Shown here in pieces: positions 1 through 12,984 of a stretch of DNA of 64,000 nt. The stretch spans positions 39,108,631 to 39,172,630 of the forward strand of contig CM023539.1 in assembly GCA_013350335.1 (NCBI GenBank), written 5' to 3'. Under the pieces are notes generated by a model. That model was not told the origin of the DNA, ran no database searches, and worked only from the letters and a program-made list of their open reading frames with translations. Made by a program: the position numbers and the translations under genes. The DNA comes from Chimonanthus salicifolius. Its lineage: Eukaryota; Streptophyta; Magnoliopsida; Laurales; Calycanthaceae. Numbering within the stretch: the stretch's first letter is position 1; every line of letters begins with the position of its first letter.

Positions 1-985
1 GAGTTCGTCTCTCTATAGTTGCAAACAATGGGATGAAGTAGGTGAACACAGCAGTGGACCAATCCTCAAGTGCTCATCTTTTGTAGACTTATACTGTTGT
101 TCTATTAGAGGAGATATGCTCATTTTATTTTCCTAGTTTTTTTATTGTATATTCCTTAGGAATAAATGGCAAAGGGGATGGAAATTTACCTCACGTGACT
201 TTTTTTTCATTATGATAAAACTCTATCTTAAATAAAAGTTATTATTATTACATGGGAACTAGGATATTGCAACAATGGTGTGCTTGAAGTGAACGTCTAT
301 TAAACTGCAGAGCATCTTGAAGAAGGAATCTTTTTGTTCTCTCTCCCCCCCCCAAAAAAAGATCCTTGAAGAAGGAAACAGTCACAAAGTAAAGGTTAAT
401 GAAGAAAATTCAAGGAACTGTTCCTGTGTGGTGAATGCAATAAAATCCTGAGCCTCAGAGATGCTCTCAACTTTTTCCATGTGTCAAGGGGAGCAAATGA
501 AGTAGTGGATGAACTAGCCAAATGAGGGAATCTTTCATTTTGACATTGCTTCGATTGCATTAATGAAATTGAAGCAAGCACTAAAGTTCAGTTGTGCAAT
601 ACCCTAGCATGCTTGTATCTTGAAATTGAATTAAATTTTGCTTTTGTAAATGATCTAGAAGTCATCTTTTAAATGAATTAGCAATGTCTTGAAAACTATT
701 TTGTGGTCGTTTGTTTCCTGACTTTAGTTACAATATTCGAACAAGACTATTTTATTTGAGCTTCTTGCTGTGCAACTTTTGTGGTCCTATGGGTATCACA
801 AATTGATCATTAATGTTTGGAGTAGGTAGTTTATGGATACTAGATTGAGGAGCTTTGTTTTTAATTTGGTTTATTGAGTCATTCCACTAGTTGTTATCTT
901 GAGATGATAAAGCAGAGATACATGTTCTCTGCTTCTCCATTTTGGTCACGCTGACATTGTCAATTTGGATAAAGCCGTAGTTCAG
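1..985. other. AT-rich stretch with no recognised feature
   Basis: I see no conserved coding segment, RNA gene or element end here. It could be intron or upstream DNA of the carrier gene that resumes at 7741, because that gene's first exon is not found anywhere between here and 7740. A short C run followed by an A run near 340-360 is the only notable simple sequence. Confidence 0.4.
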
Positions 986-1261
986 CAACTTGGACAGGTT
1001 TTCACCTTTTTTAGAATATTTTACCTTGAGTGTAATTTTGGAAGGTGATTCAAGAAGTTTCTCTCTCTTTAGTTATCCAAAAAAGAAAAAGAAAAAAGAA
1101 AATTTCAGTGTTCCAGTAAGTCTGAAGAACATAAATTCTCCTTTGTCATTCTTGAGTTTCAAGTGGGACGATTCTTTCTTCTTAACCCTAAATGGCTGGC
1201 TAAGGAGAGGAAAGCTTTGCTTTTGGGTACTTCCGGGAACAGATCCAATGGAGACGGGGTG

Positions 1262-1304
1262 GGGCCTATAGCTCAGCGGTGTCGGGGGTATGAATCCTTC
1301 CTTC
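1262..1304 (+). pseudogene. Possible plastid-type tRNA-Arg(ACG) relic
   Basis: The segment opens with GGGCCTATAGCTCAG and then runs directly into GGTGTCGGGGGTATGAATCC. These resemble the 5' end and the T-arm side of plastid trnR-ACG as I remember it, with about 30 bases of the middle (D-arm end, anticodon arm) deleted and a few substitutions. It cannot fold as a working tRNA. It may be a nuclear copy of plastid DNA; the flanks from about 1140 to 1600 look more GC-rich and less repeat-like than their surroundings, but I could not assign them. Confidence 0.4.
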
Positions 1305-2289
1305 TTGTTGAGGAAGAGAACCCCCTTCAAATCAATAGAAGTATTGCAATCTCCAAGTCCAAGGGGTTGCACTTTTAAGTAAACATACCTTACAAGAGCA
1401 AAAGGTGAGTGATCCTGCCATTTCCATTCAACAATGCAGGAGTATCACAACTATGTGGGTCGGTTTTATCTTTCGATTGGCAGATCCATCTTTTGATGGA
1501 ACAACTCATCTATCTTTTGGCAGCTATTCTCCCTGGTCGAGGTTCCTCCATCCAGTTGATTGGAAACACGGGCATCACAAGCATTGATAGTTGATGTCTG
1601 GCCCATTCCTCAAAAGAAGTTTTTTATGGGATCCCTATCCACCACAATCTTCACTTCTGGTTTCTGCGAACAAATAATCTTTTAGTCCTCCTCTTTCCGG
1701 ACTACACATACAAAGAAACCCGCCAACAAGTTGATGGAGGCATCAACCCTTATGGACCTTAATCACATTGGTGCAAATTGATTTGGCTTCAATGGTGCAA
1801 GTTGATTTGGCTTCAATGATCCAAATTGCCTAAGGTAGACATTAGTGGACTCCGTCTAATAAACCCAATCACTTTGTTAGTTTGAGCCAAATTCCCAATT
1901 AAGTCCAAATAATTCAGACATGCCTATAAGTCCAAGTTCATACATTAAACATGCCAGACTTGTCACGGCTCGACCCAACGGACATGTGAGAAACAATAAT
2001 ATTTTTTTTTTCTCAAGTATGAAGCATGCACAACTCATAGTCCAAACACGTACACCGACACATGTTGCGAGATCCTTACGGATCTAAGGACTTATTGGAC
2101 CATTGATTTGATCGAACTGAATTATCAGCTGCCTACATACTCCAATGGAGATCAGATCCTGCGTAGTTCTCAATTCATTTATTTCATAGCACTAACCCCG
2201 TGCTATTCATGATGTTACATTAAGGCATTCTAATTAGCCCTATCGTGGGCCTCATTAATAGAATAGATCTCATCTATCACGGGTCTAGC

Positions 2290-3260
2290 CAATCACGGGT
2301 CTATACCAACCATGGGAACACCGTCAACCATGGGGTCAATGTCACACATGGGATAAATCTCAACCATGAGACCTATACCCGAACATAAACACATCCCTCC
2401 TCGGAGATAATACTCTAAATATGGGTCCAATCCTCTATGGAATCAATGGCCTTTGTGGGAATATCTATCCACGGTATACAATACTCATCCATGGTCAGAA
2501 AGCCCTTCATGGGAATAACCATCCATGGGAAAATAATATCTATCCATAGAACCGTCACGTCCACTATAAGACCAATACGTCTACCATGGGACCACTATAT
2601 CTATCATGGGGTCAATATGCGCACCATATAATCAATATCTAGGCTTGAATCCAATATGTCTACCATGGGAACAACATCCATGGGATTCATCATTCATCCA
2701 TGGTAACTCTCTATCTGTGACTATCATCTATCCATGGGTAATAACCATTCATGGGTATGATCCATCCATGGGCATAACTCATATATTCGTACAACCAATA
2801 TGTCTATCATAGGACCAACATGTCTAACATAAGACTAATACGTCTACTATGGGACCAACATGTCCACCATAATACCAATACGTCTACCATGTGATCAACA
2901 TGTCTAACATAAGACCAATACGTCTACTATGAGACTAACAAGTCTACCATAATATCAATATGCCTACCATGAGACAAATATGTCTACCATGGGACCAATA
3001 TGTCTAACATAAGACCAATATGCCTACTATGAGACCAACATGTCTACCATAAGACCAACATCCGGCATGAATCCAAACCACCATGGGAACCATCATCCAT
3101 GGGTACACACATCTATCCCTGGTAACACTCTATCAGTGAATATCATCTATGCATGGGAAATAATCATCCATGAATATAATCATTCCATGGGTAAAATCCA
3201 TCCGTGGGCATAACTAATCCAGGGGCAGATCATCTACCATGAGATCTTCTATCCGTAGGA
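2290..3260. repeat. Degenerate minisatellite, about 20-bp period
   Basis: From about 2780 to 3062 the sequence is a run of roughly fourteen variants of ACCAATATGTCTACCATGAG, a 20-base unit. Looser flanking copies rich in ACCATGGG spread over 2290-2780 and 3080-3260. The short reading frames through it only reflect the repeat period. It lies inside a larger degenerate repeat region (about 1940-4540), possibly an old LTR retroelement, in which similar 'GCCTACnTAC...GATCAGATC' passages occur near 2130 and 4470. Confidence 0.75.
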
Positions 3261-3680
3261 ACAACAATCGAATGAATCACTACGTGACTGTGGCAACAAT
3301 ATCAAATCATCATATCATATCATAAATATACCACGACCCCTAACAAGACTTAGGGTCCATGACTTACTAAGCGGGAAGACCCACGACTAGTGTGATCAAG
3401 TCTACCTCACCCTGCATCCCTTCACCTCATGGGTGATTCAGTCAAGCCCTAAGGCGGTCGGACCGCGTCTAACGAAGCTAGCACCACCCCCATGGGGTAA
3501 AATAGTATCTAGCTCTGCGTATCATCGCACATCAAGTGTGCTAAATATCCGTGAGAGCGCCCTCCAGTGCATAGCATATGAGGGACCTACTCCTCGACGG
3601 CAACCTTACCGGACTAAGTCTTCGTAGCCTACCCCACCGCCCCGAATATCTCTCTGGAACGGTCAGTCAACCATCATAAT

Positions 3681-4130
3681 CACGTGAGGGATGTACCCAT
3701 ACCACATCTCAATATAATCAAGTGACCAAGTCACATATACATCTCAATGCCACAGTCTCCGTATGTTCATATCGAGGCTCCCACGGTCTCGCGGCTACTC
3801 TAGGCCTTACTCATGGAATTTATATACTTGTCTCATCCTTTTAACTATACAAAGGTGAGACACAATGATCTACGTTTCCTTTTTCAACTGACTGAGGCAT
3901 AACGTTATCAATATCACGTGAGTGACATACCCATACTACGTCTCAATCATCAATATCACGTGAGGGATGCCCCCATACCACGTTTCAATCATCAATATCA
4001 CGTGAGGACGCACCTATACCACGCATCAATATAATCAATATCACGTGAGGGACGCACTCATACCTCATCTCAATCATCAATATCACGTGAGGGGCACACC
4101 CATACGACGTCTCAACATAATCATCACGTG
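3681..4130. repeat. 42-bp tandem repeat, each unit with CACGTG
   Basis: The core TATCACGTGAGGGAC recurs with CACGTG at 3915, 3957, 3999, 4042, 4084 and 4125, so the spacing is 42, 42, 43, 42 and 41 bases. An outlying copy sits at 3681. Each unit also contains a 'CATACCACGTCTCAAT'-like tail. CACGTG is the plant G-box core bound by bZIP and bHLH proteins; whether any of these sites is used is not shown. Confidence 0.8.
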
Positions 4131-4539
4131 AGGGACATACCCATACCACATCTCAATATAATCAAGTGACCTAGTTACATACATCTCAGTGCCAAAGTCC
4201 TCATCTGTCCATTTTAAGAATTTTCACAGTTCTCTAGCCACTTTAGGCTTTATTCGAGTAATAAACATATATGTCTCATCATATCGGGACTCCCAAGGCA
4301 TCATAAACTCTTCAGGCCACCTTCGAGGGATCCAATATCTAGCATTAGGGTCTATATTAGGGAAGGTATATCCCACAAATCCCTTTCTACCCTTCACATT
4401 TGCTCAACATGTTACATCCTCCTTAATGTAAATGGATGACACAATGTGTCTTTTGATCAAGCTGAGGCACAATGCTCTCAGTTGCCTACGTACCACATAG
4501 TGGATCAGATCAACTGTAGTTCATTTTTTTCACATTTGG

Positions 4540-7500
4540 GTTGACATTGGGGAGTGGTCATACTTTTACTTTGGGGAGATCAAACAAGGCTTTCTTAGCA
4601 TTTACATTGGATTTCATGCACTCTCAATCATACTAGCCATCCGCATTGTAGCACAAGCTAACCCCCTTGGGTTCTAAGATACTTGACATTAACTCACCCA
4701 TATCACTTAGTCTAACCCTTTACCAAGCTCCTCTTCAAATCATGAAAATTCGTTCTAGCATGGTTAGGTCAATCCACCACAACCATTATCAACATAGGTA
4801 CTCACTAGTGATGTACACATCATCACATAATCCAAGCATGGCATTAAAACACATTCATCATGCTTATTATACGAGTTACCCATCTAAGAATTCCAATCAC
4901 AATCATGAGAATTCATTTGATAGATACATTACTCATAACCATACACAAGTATGGGAAGTTATCAAGACCATATATTACACATCTTAGACAATCTTGATTT
5001 ATCATACATTCTATCATACTTTAACACATCACAAATCTATGAATTTTCAATTATAGGAAACATCTAATCATAGGGAACTTGGGAAACTCATACATATGTA
5101 TCTGATACAATATATTCACATCAATTACACATAGGCACATGAGGAGATCAAACCATAATCTTACACAACTATGCATTGGAATGTGCACAAAACAACATTC
5201 ACTCAAACATATTATCACACATCTTGTGAGCATGAAATTTTACAAATATTCCAAATGCCCTAAGTGTATGACATTCTCCAATTTTACCCAATGTTATCAA
5301 ACTCGAATCTTATCAAATTGGTCTAGGGGTGTGCATCGTGAATCGAAAATCGTAAAATCGTACGATTCATATATCCTCTTATTCCCATAACCATTTTGTT
5401 AACCTGAGCCATTACAAGACTCATATCCAAGCCCAATTCCTAAAGCCTCTCCTACAGTGACACTTGGCACAAATCCAGCCATGCTAACTTCAAAACGAAT
5501 TTGGAAGGAACTTTTGAAGGAAGGTTTTGACACAATCTTAGTATTTTGGCCATAACATTTTACTCTGATATCCGAATGACTTGATTTTTTTCGCGTTGGA
5601 AAGAAGACTTTAGGAGCTACACTTTTGTATTTCATAAAAATTTCGTGATTCAGACGTTTACTAGTCAAAATCGATATACAAGTGGACCCAAGTTTCAAAT
5701 CCGAGAATAAAAAGGAGGTAGACGAATTTTGCAAGTGGACTTTCTCCAAATGGGCAACTCCATATTTTTAGGATTTCTATTTTTATGTTTGTGTTTTTAG
5801 GATTTAATCTTGTTCATCCAATAAACCATGTGGCATTTTTAAGGGATGAGATAGAATCGTCAAAATTAGACTACATTCTATCTTTATTAGTTTTCTTTTC
5901 TTAGGAGTTTCTTAGATAGAAAATTTCCCTCCTTAGAGTGGTTAACTAGGGAAATGGTGTTTTAGTCTTTTCACACTTTTTTCTCTATAAATACATGTAC
6001 TCTGGTTGAATTGGATTTTTTTTGGAAAAAGAAGACAATTGAGATAGAATTGAAGTTATTTTCTGACAGAGGATTTCTCTTGTGACTCTGTGGAGTTATT
6101 TGAAGATTGGTGGACTCCAATTTTCACCTCTAGCAAGTAAGTACCTGTGATTTTCGAATTCAATTAGTTCCGTGGTTTTTTCTTTGATTAGGTAATGCAA
6201 TAATCAAATTCATCATATTCTCTTTTAATTTGCTTCCGCTATTTTTAATCTAATTTCAATTAAAAGGGGCCTAATCTAAAGAAATCGATAGATTAATTTG
6301 AATTCCTGGAAAACTTGTGCAATCTGTTAGGATATTGTTTAAGCAATTCCTTGCCAAGTTAAAATCTTTTTACGAACCGTAATCGGCTCAGTTGGGTCTT
6401 TTAGAGACCATACTCTAAAAACGCTAGTCTAATGGAGAATTTCACAAATTCGACCCTATGCCTGCATCACAGGTCATCGGTGATTCAAAACTTGTCATCA
6501 GCCAAGTGCTCAGATCATGGAGAACCACGGAACCAGACTCATGCCAACTCACGCATACACACACACACACCCAAAAAAAAAAGAAGATGACTGAGGCAAG
6601 TGATTTGTTTGCCATGAATGGGTTTCAAGACCATATCATGTGTGCCATGCTTTGTATGCACTGACTTGATTGTAATCACCATAATATTGGATTTGTTGGA
6701 GTGTCATCTTGATAGTATTTCTTTGTTTAATTTAATAAATTAGTCATCGCAGCCAGTTAAGACCAATTTACAACAAAGGAAGATTAAGGCTTTTCTCATT
6801 ATGCCCCAATGACAAGTAGTTCAGTGTTTGGCAGAATGGATGACAATTCACACTGATAAAAATGTGGGATAAAAGATAAAAAGTAACAAAGGGATGGGGT
6901 GTCAAAAGAAATGGATTACAGGAAATAAAGTTTGTCTTCTAAAAAGAGGAAATTTTGGAGAGAACATGCTTCTCATGGTGAGATGAGTAGATACATTTAT
7001 TCTGTACTGGGAATCAATTATATCCCTAATACATGTAATGGATCCTACTTCAATCCGTTGACTGAGGGATGTAGAATCTACATAATATATCTACAGAAAT
7101 ATATAAGATATCTGCAGCTGTTATATAATACAGTTTCCTCTAGGTACATCTCTATAGTGTTCTATAGGTTTAACTGTAGTCCATACTCCTTGAACATGGG
7201 GCATTGTGTCTTTATGGATACCAACCCAAGTAGGGTCAAAATCAGTTCCTCTTTTGGTCAACCTGACATGGGCTGACTCGTATCCATGATGTTTTTACAT
7301 TCTCATATATGGCTATTTAGTGTGGGTTCAAGTCATATGGGGGTCAAATAGATGATAGGCCTGTGGAAAACAACTTACTTAATCCAATTATGAATGTCAA
7401 CCCAGATAGATGCGATGAATGGTTTTGATGATGATGTTGATGTTGATACAGCTGTTTAGTCTTTATCTATCAACATTGCCTCTACACAATGCGCTCTGTC

Positions 7501-7740
7501 TACGTGTCAAAACTTGTCTGACCCATTACAAGGCAGGATGGTATAGTGTCAAATTTCTGCTTGTGTTTTTGTGTTCATCCTAACCCACCTCAAACTCAAG
7601 CATTGTAATCCCTATCACCGTCTTCATTGGGTGTGCATGCAATATGGCAGTGTCTTAGCAGTATATATTAAGAAAGAAACTATTTGTCACAAGTGCTCTT
7701 TTTAATCTCTATTGCACTATCTCATGTAGGAACCTTTCAG
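4540..7740. other. Repeat-derived AT-rich region upstream of the carrier exons
   Basis: No host exon was found. The part from about 5750 to 6440 has the look of an old LTR: a CTATAAATACATG box near 5980, followed by a transcribed-leader-like stretch and a possible splice donor context near 6130-6140. I could not fix its ends. A 116-codon frame on the minus strand at 5399-5749 has no recognisable domain and is not called a gene. Confidence 0.3.
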
Positions 7741-10295
7741 ATGTTTTGTGGGAAGCAGTTTCAACCCATCAGATTCTTTCACTGTACCAGGGTCTTGGAA
7801 CGAAGAATTTACAGTCTTTCATATCACAATTTGTTTATTTTTATGGTTATAGCTATTTCAAGAGGTTATATTTGGAAAGAAGTGGAAACAAATCCATAGG
7901 AACAAAAGCAAACTTGATTGTAGCTGCTGCTGCAGGAGCTTGCACTGCCATAGTGACACAGGTGTACTGCATATACTATTTCCTACATTTTGAGTGACCA
8001 TAAAACTTTCAATACTTGGCCATCTTGTTATTGTTTATATCAAATGCCAACTTAATCAATTATGTTCTGTCCAATTTTGACGGAACTGCAATCCCATCAG
8101 TCTCATAACCTCAACTATTTGATTAAGCTTATAATTCCTTCAGTGGGAACAATGGTTTTAATCAGTATTACCAACACATGGATCCACAGATATGCAGTGG
8201 TCCAGAAAGTGCCAAACTGGATATTTAACAGATTGGTTCTTTGTTGGTTGACCCTATGCATTTCAGCAATTGATTGATCAGTGATACTTTTCCAATCTGA
8301 GATGCTTTAGGGTTTCTGCTATTGATGGCAAGCCCCATCAGACCAACATTTTGGATCACCAAGCCATGGATCTTGTAATGGAATTGGGCACTTGAGTGAA
8401 TTGTGGGTTTGCTGAGGCTTGGGATCAAATGATACCTGATTGTGTCACTTGTTTCAAAGCTCAGTGATTTAACTTGTGTTTTATTGATAGCCATTGGATA
8501 CAGCGTCAGCAAGGATGCAAACAAGTGCTTTTGGTAAATCAAAAAGTCTTTGGGAAACTCTTTCAGAGGGCTCATGGAGCCAGGCATTTGATGGCCTTGG
8601 TGTGTCTCTTCTTTTGACTTCAAATCCTGCTATTCAGGTAATCAATCTATTATGCTGTGACGGTGTTTGGAGCTTTAGTTTTTAATTGCAATTGTACTCT
8701 TATCTATTGTTTATGTCCACAACTGGTATGGGGTTTGTTTCTTGTTGCAGCATTAGTTTGTTATTGCAATTGTACTCTTATCTATTGTTTAACATTTATG
8801 TCCATAACTGGTATGAAGTTTGTTTCTTGTTTATATTGTGAGCCTCTTAGAAGTGTGGATAACTCTGAAAGAAAAATAGACTAAGAAGTTTTGGGTTCGA
8901 CTCTCCCTGGAGTTGCCCAATACATGAGACCTGCTGGTGTGGTTTCATGTGGGTGGGAATACCTATAATATTCCCAAAAAAAAAAGTCTGAAAGAAAAAT
9001 ACTTGCAAATATGGTTTACATATTAACATGGAATTGGATTTATGCCTGTGCTGTTCCTTTAATTATTCAATTTCTATATTTCTTAATTTTTCACATTTCT
9101 GGAAAGGGACTTTAATAAATAAGGAAACAGAGTGTTCATAGTTCACAAACACTTGGTTTCAGAAATTAATAATCACAGTAATTCAGACACTACAGACAAA
9201 GTCATGTGCTCTATCATGAGATAGAAGAGATCATGTGGATGTAATACAAATTCAAAAAATTTACATCATAAGCCTAATCTGCGCATTGGGTATAGAGTAC
9301 CACATTGGATGTGGCAAATACAATTTTAGAAGACCCTAGAATCTGATGTTTTGAACAGATACATTTTTCTTTGGAACCTTATACATGGTCATACATGGGT
9401 TTGAAAAGACGCAACGACGCCAAGTTAGTGGTTCATCTGTTACATTGACACAGTAGGATCACCTTTCATGATACATGATTGTTGGATTATATCAAGCTGT
9501 CAGGTTCGAGTTGGTCTTCCTCTTTCCAAGACCAAGCCTATTTATACTATTTTATATTATTAAAGGCTAGCAGGCCCCAAGCATCAAGCTTTTTAATGTT
9601 AAAGCTTGAGCATGTTCATTTAGGCAACTGAAATGCCTAACCCTATCTGTTTAGTCTGTTTTTAGAAACTAAACAAAAGAGCAGGCTCATCATGCAAAGC
9701 CCACATAGGGCCCAACAGGATCAAATAGGGATGCATCCTCAAGCAACAATTTGAGAACTCCAACCAAATGGGGCCCTCCATACCCTAATCACACTCCCCC
9801 TCACCACACACACACACACACCTTATCTGAGTTTCACAGCCCATTAATCTTACCCCATGAAGTTTCACGATCGAGTAAATTGAAAATTCAGAACCTCCAA
9901 AAATGTATATATAAAATCCTATAATGTTATTTATGCGCTTCAACATAACCATTCAAATTACAACTTCCACAACCGGCTTAATATCCCTGCAGGTTTGACA
10001 TGCTTTTACCCTAAAGCCCAAGCCCAGCTGCTTATTAAATGGTTAAAGATTTGAGCCTAAGCCTGGACCCTTGTGCATATTTTGCACTTTATTAAGGCCA
10101 GGCCCAGGCTGGTGTTAAGCCCATGACCAGCCTTATGGATACTTGTGTCAGAATATGGCACCAATATATGATTTCCAATTTATGAAATCTCAATAAATAG
10201 GATTCTCAAGTCAACATATAAAACTTATTTTAAAGTAAATTAACATACAACTCTTGTGAAATTGTTTTCTATAGAGAATATTTGGGCACAGCTGT

Positions 10296-10343
<48 letters not shown>

Positions 10344-11124
10344 CCTCATCATAAGCCCTTTATTATGCTGACATGTTTGGGTTCTTTCAAATAATGTCAT
10401 TCTTGACATGAATTCATGTAGAGATTTTCTTTCTTTATCTTCTTTCTATTACTCATCTGTTGAGGTCAATAGAATAACCATGAATTTCACTATATATGCA
10501 GTACACAGTGTTTGATCAGCTAAAGCAAAGGCAACTGAATAAACAACCAAGCAACAAAACAGGATCGACAATTGCAAAGTCCTCTCCCCATGCTCTTTCT
10601 GCCTTCTCTGCTTTTGCTTTGGGTGCCATTTCAAAGAGCATTGCAACCATTTTGACGTATCCGGCAATCAGGTTGCATTTCATCTTCTCCTACACCTTAT
10701 TGCATATTACTGATCAATGAATCCTTTGTATTCTGACGAGTGTGACATCTTTTAGCACAATCCTAGATATCATGGGCTTGATTTTGACCTTACAGATCAT
10801 TTAGGTCTCCATTTTATTTATTGAACGGTGGGGTGATTATGGACAGGTGTAAGGTCATGATCCAGGCCTCTGAGCAGAAAGATGAGGCCCAGCAAGTCCT
10901 GGTCGAAGCCGCCGAAGACAATAATGGATGCACTTTATGCAATATGGAGAAGGGAAGGTATTTTTGGTTTCTTCAAGGGTTTGCAGGCTCAGATTCTCAA
11001 AACTGTTCTGAGCGCCGCCTTTTTGTTGATGATCAAGGAGAAGATATCAAAGACTACATGGATGCTGATGCTTGCTCTTCAGAGGTATTTGTTAATCAAC
11101 CAGAGTAGAATAAAAACTGCCTGA
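7741..11124 (+). CDS. PNC: Peroxisomal adenine nucleotide carrier (PNC1/PNC2 type), 5' partial, frameshifted
   Basis: Member of the mitochondrial carrier family that in plants exchanges cytosolic ATP for peroxisomal AMP/ADP, supplying ATP for fatty-acid activation and beta-oxidation. Exons seen: 7741-7961, 8491-8637, 10502-10671, 10847-11124, all with AG/GT borders. The first begins inside a codon (phase 2), so an upstream exon with the N-terminus and first carrier signature (family form YPLDTCK) is missing. Readable parts include [10 protein letters not shown], a second signature [28 protein letters not shown], a third signature YPAIRCKVMIQ, and the C-terminal [19 protein letters not shown], closely matching my memory of Arabidopsis PNC1. 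The last exon does not keep frame: CKVMIQA is in one frame, and SKPPKTI through the TGA at 11122 is in another, so one extra base lies between about 10875 and 10915. Either the gene is broken or this is a sequence error. The downstream neighbour is the Yip1 gene, as in Arabidopsis. Confidence 0.88.
8892..8985 (+). mobile_element. SINE 3' part (possible)
   Basis: A tRNA-like B-box GGGTTCGACTCTC begins at 8892, a short body follows, and a ten-A tail ends at 8985. This resembles the 3' portion of a tRNA-derived SINE in the second visible intron of the carrier gene. No A-box or target duplication could be established. Confidence 0.35.
10297..10340. repeat. (CT)22 microsatellite
   Basis: Uninterrupted CT dinucleotide run in the intron before the third visible carrier exon. 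It ends about 160 bases before the splice acceptor at 10501. Confidence 0.97.
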
Positions 11125-12150
11125 TGCAAGCATTAGTCGTATTTACGTCTTTATAAATAATTGGATGGTGGTTCGATTTTCGAGTCGACGACAACCGTGA
11201 CAAGGATTCTAAGATGAAATAAGTCGGTCGGGATTTTAACATTGGATTTTGTTTTTGTTTTATTTCAAGGATATTGTTGACATAGATGGATGTGTAATAA
11301 TATTCCATCCTTGAAAGGACTGATGTAGCAAGGCACTTGCTAATCTAAAATTCTCAGTTCTCATTTTGCAAATGTTAGAATGTACCCACCACTGCTTGTT
11401 TCCCTCAGCCTGAAATTTTTGTTGTTCATGGGCTCAAATCCTGCCTGTCCCTGGCCCAAACCCACTGTAAATGAACAGGCTTGGACACATGTATTTGACC
11501 AACGAGCTGGGCTGCATGCTCATCTTCTTCTTGTTTAATGAATGGGCAGGCTAGGCTTTACAAAAGTCAATTGACGCCCATTTGGTTTTTTAGCTCATTT
11601 AGTCAACTATATATTTATATATAAATAGATAATAATTACATATATTATTATAATATTAGACTGATATGAATGATTTAATCCCCTTACTAGAAAATAAAAT
11701 CATTGAAATTTGAAAATGGGCTTTGAAGCTCTTTGGACTTCCTTTGTCCAATGTAAATATTGAAACAGGCTTCAACTGGTGAGCTGAAGATTTTCATCTA
11801 TCCAAATGGATGGGCTTGGCTTTAACCTTGAAAAGCACAACAGGCTGTAGATATTCTTAGGCTTGAACGAAAGAGTTTGGCTTGAACTTGTCCTGTGAAT
11901 AACCCTACTTGAAATGCTAGTCCTCCACAACCATTTGGATATGGGACAGCATAAAGGACTTAGTGATCTTTTAGTATGAGAATTATACTTGATAATATCA
12001 TTTCACATTAACGAATTCTTGCAAAAATGAAGTGATTAAGTTGAGAGAGATTTAATTATAATACTGTCAAGTCTTTTTTCTGTAATGTCTATTTAAAAAA
12101 ATTGTGATTTAATCATAATCTCGTGAGGTCTTTCATCTGTATTATATATT
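11125..12150. other. Intergenic DNA after the carrier gene
   Basis: The carrier's 3' untranslated region probably occupies the first 200 bases. From about 11400 to 11910 there is GGGCTTGG/CCAAGCCC-like sequence similar in style to the hAT-type element at 18115, suggesting another old non-autonomous copy, but I could not define its ends. The rest is plain AT-rich sequence. Confidence 0.35.
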
Positions 12151-12158
12151 TAAAAAAA

Positions 12159-12603
12159 GGGATAGCGATTCTCCCACAGGCTTTTTGTGTAAAAAGACAA
12201 GGGAATTAGTGGATTTTCGATTTTACTTTTAGCATGAAGAGTATAATCGGCTCACCAACTCTATGCATGAACGGTAAATTGGCTCGTCGAAATTCGTATG
12301 AATAATAATATCGGCTCGTCGAAATTTGCATGAACAGTAAATCGGCTCGTTGAAATTCACATGAACAATACATCGGCTTGTCAGAATTCGCATGAATAGT
12401 AAATTGGCTAGTCGAAATTCGCATGAACAATAAATCGGCTAGCTAAAAATTTGCATGAACAGTAAGTAGTCTAGTCGAAATTTTTCGAAATTTTACAGTT
12501 CATTCAAAAAGTTCAATTTTACTGTTTATATGAAGGGTAAAATCGAAAATCCATTAATTTCCGTGTCTGGTTACATAAACCTCCCATGGGAGGATCGCTA
12601 CCC
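12159..12603. mobile_element. Non-autonomous inverted-repeat element with TCGGCTCG array (copy 1)
   Basis: The ends are inverted repeats of about 85 bases: the left end reads GGGATAGCGATTCTCCCACA, and the reverse complement of the right end reads GGGTAGCGATCCTCCCATGG. An exact 8-base target duplication TAAAAAAA lies at 12151-12158 and 12604-12611, although it is low complexity. The interior is a string of degenerate units of the form AATCGGCTCGTCGAAATT followed by CATGAACAGTA. No coding capacity. Related copies lie near 40963 and at 48284. Confidence 0.75.
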
Positions 12604-12984
12604 TAAAAAAATTGTAATATAAAATTTTAAATTTTACTAATGGATAATAGATATAACGGACTTTAATTTATTATGGTTAGGTCTTTTACACCAATAGGAT
12701 CAAGAGAACGATGTTTTATTATCCTCTTCTCATAAAATAAAGTAAAATGATCATCATCCTCGTGGTCATACTTGTGAGGATGATTGAATCCACCATTTAC
12801 ATTAAAGACAAGCATATTCAACAACTGATTAAAATTACTAAATTTGGACGGATGGTGGAGTTATTCATCTTATAGGTATTATTGTGGATGACAACATATG
12901 ATCATTTCTATAAAATAAAATCATTATAAAAATATCACTAAAATGAATCTATATCCTCATGAAATAAAACCATTGATGAAATAA

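Noticed and set aside
5399..5749. A 116-codon frame on the minus strand
   Set aside because: No signal, domain or family match could be recognised and it lies in repeat-like sequence upstream of the carrier exons.
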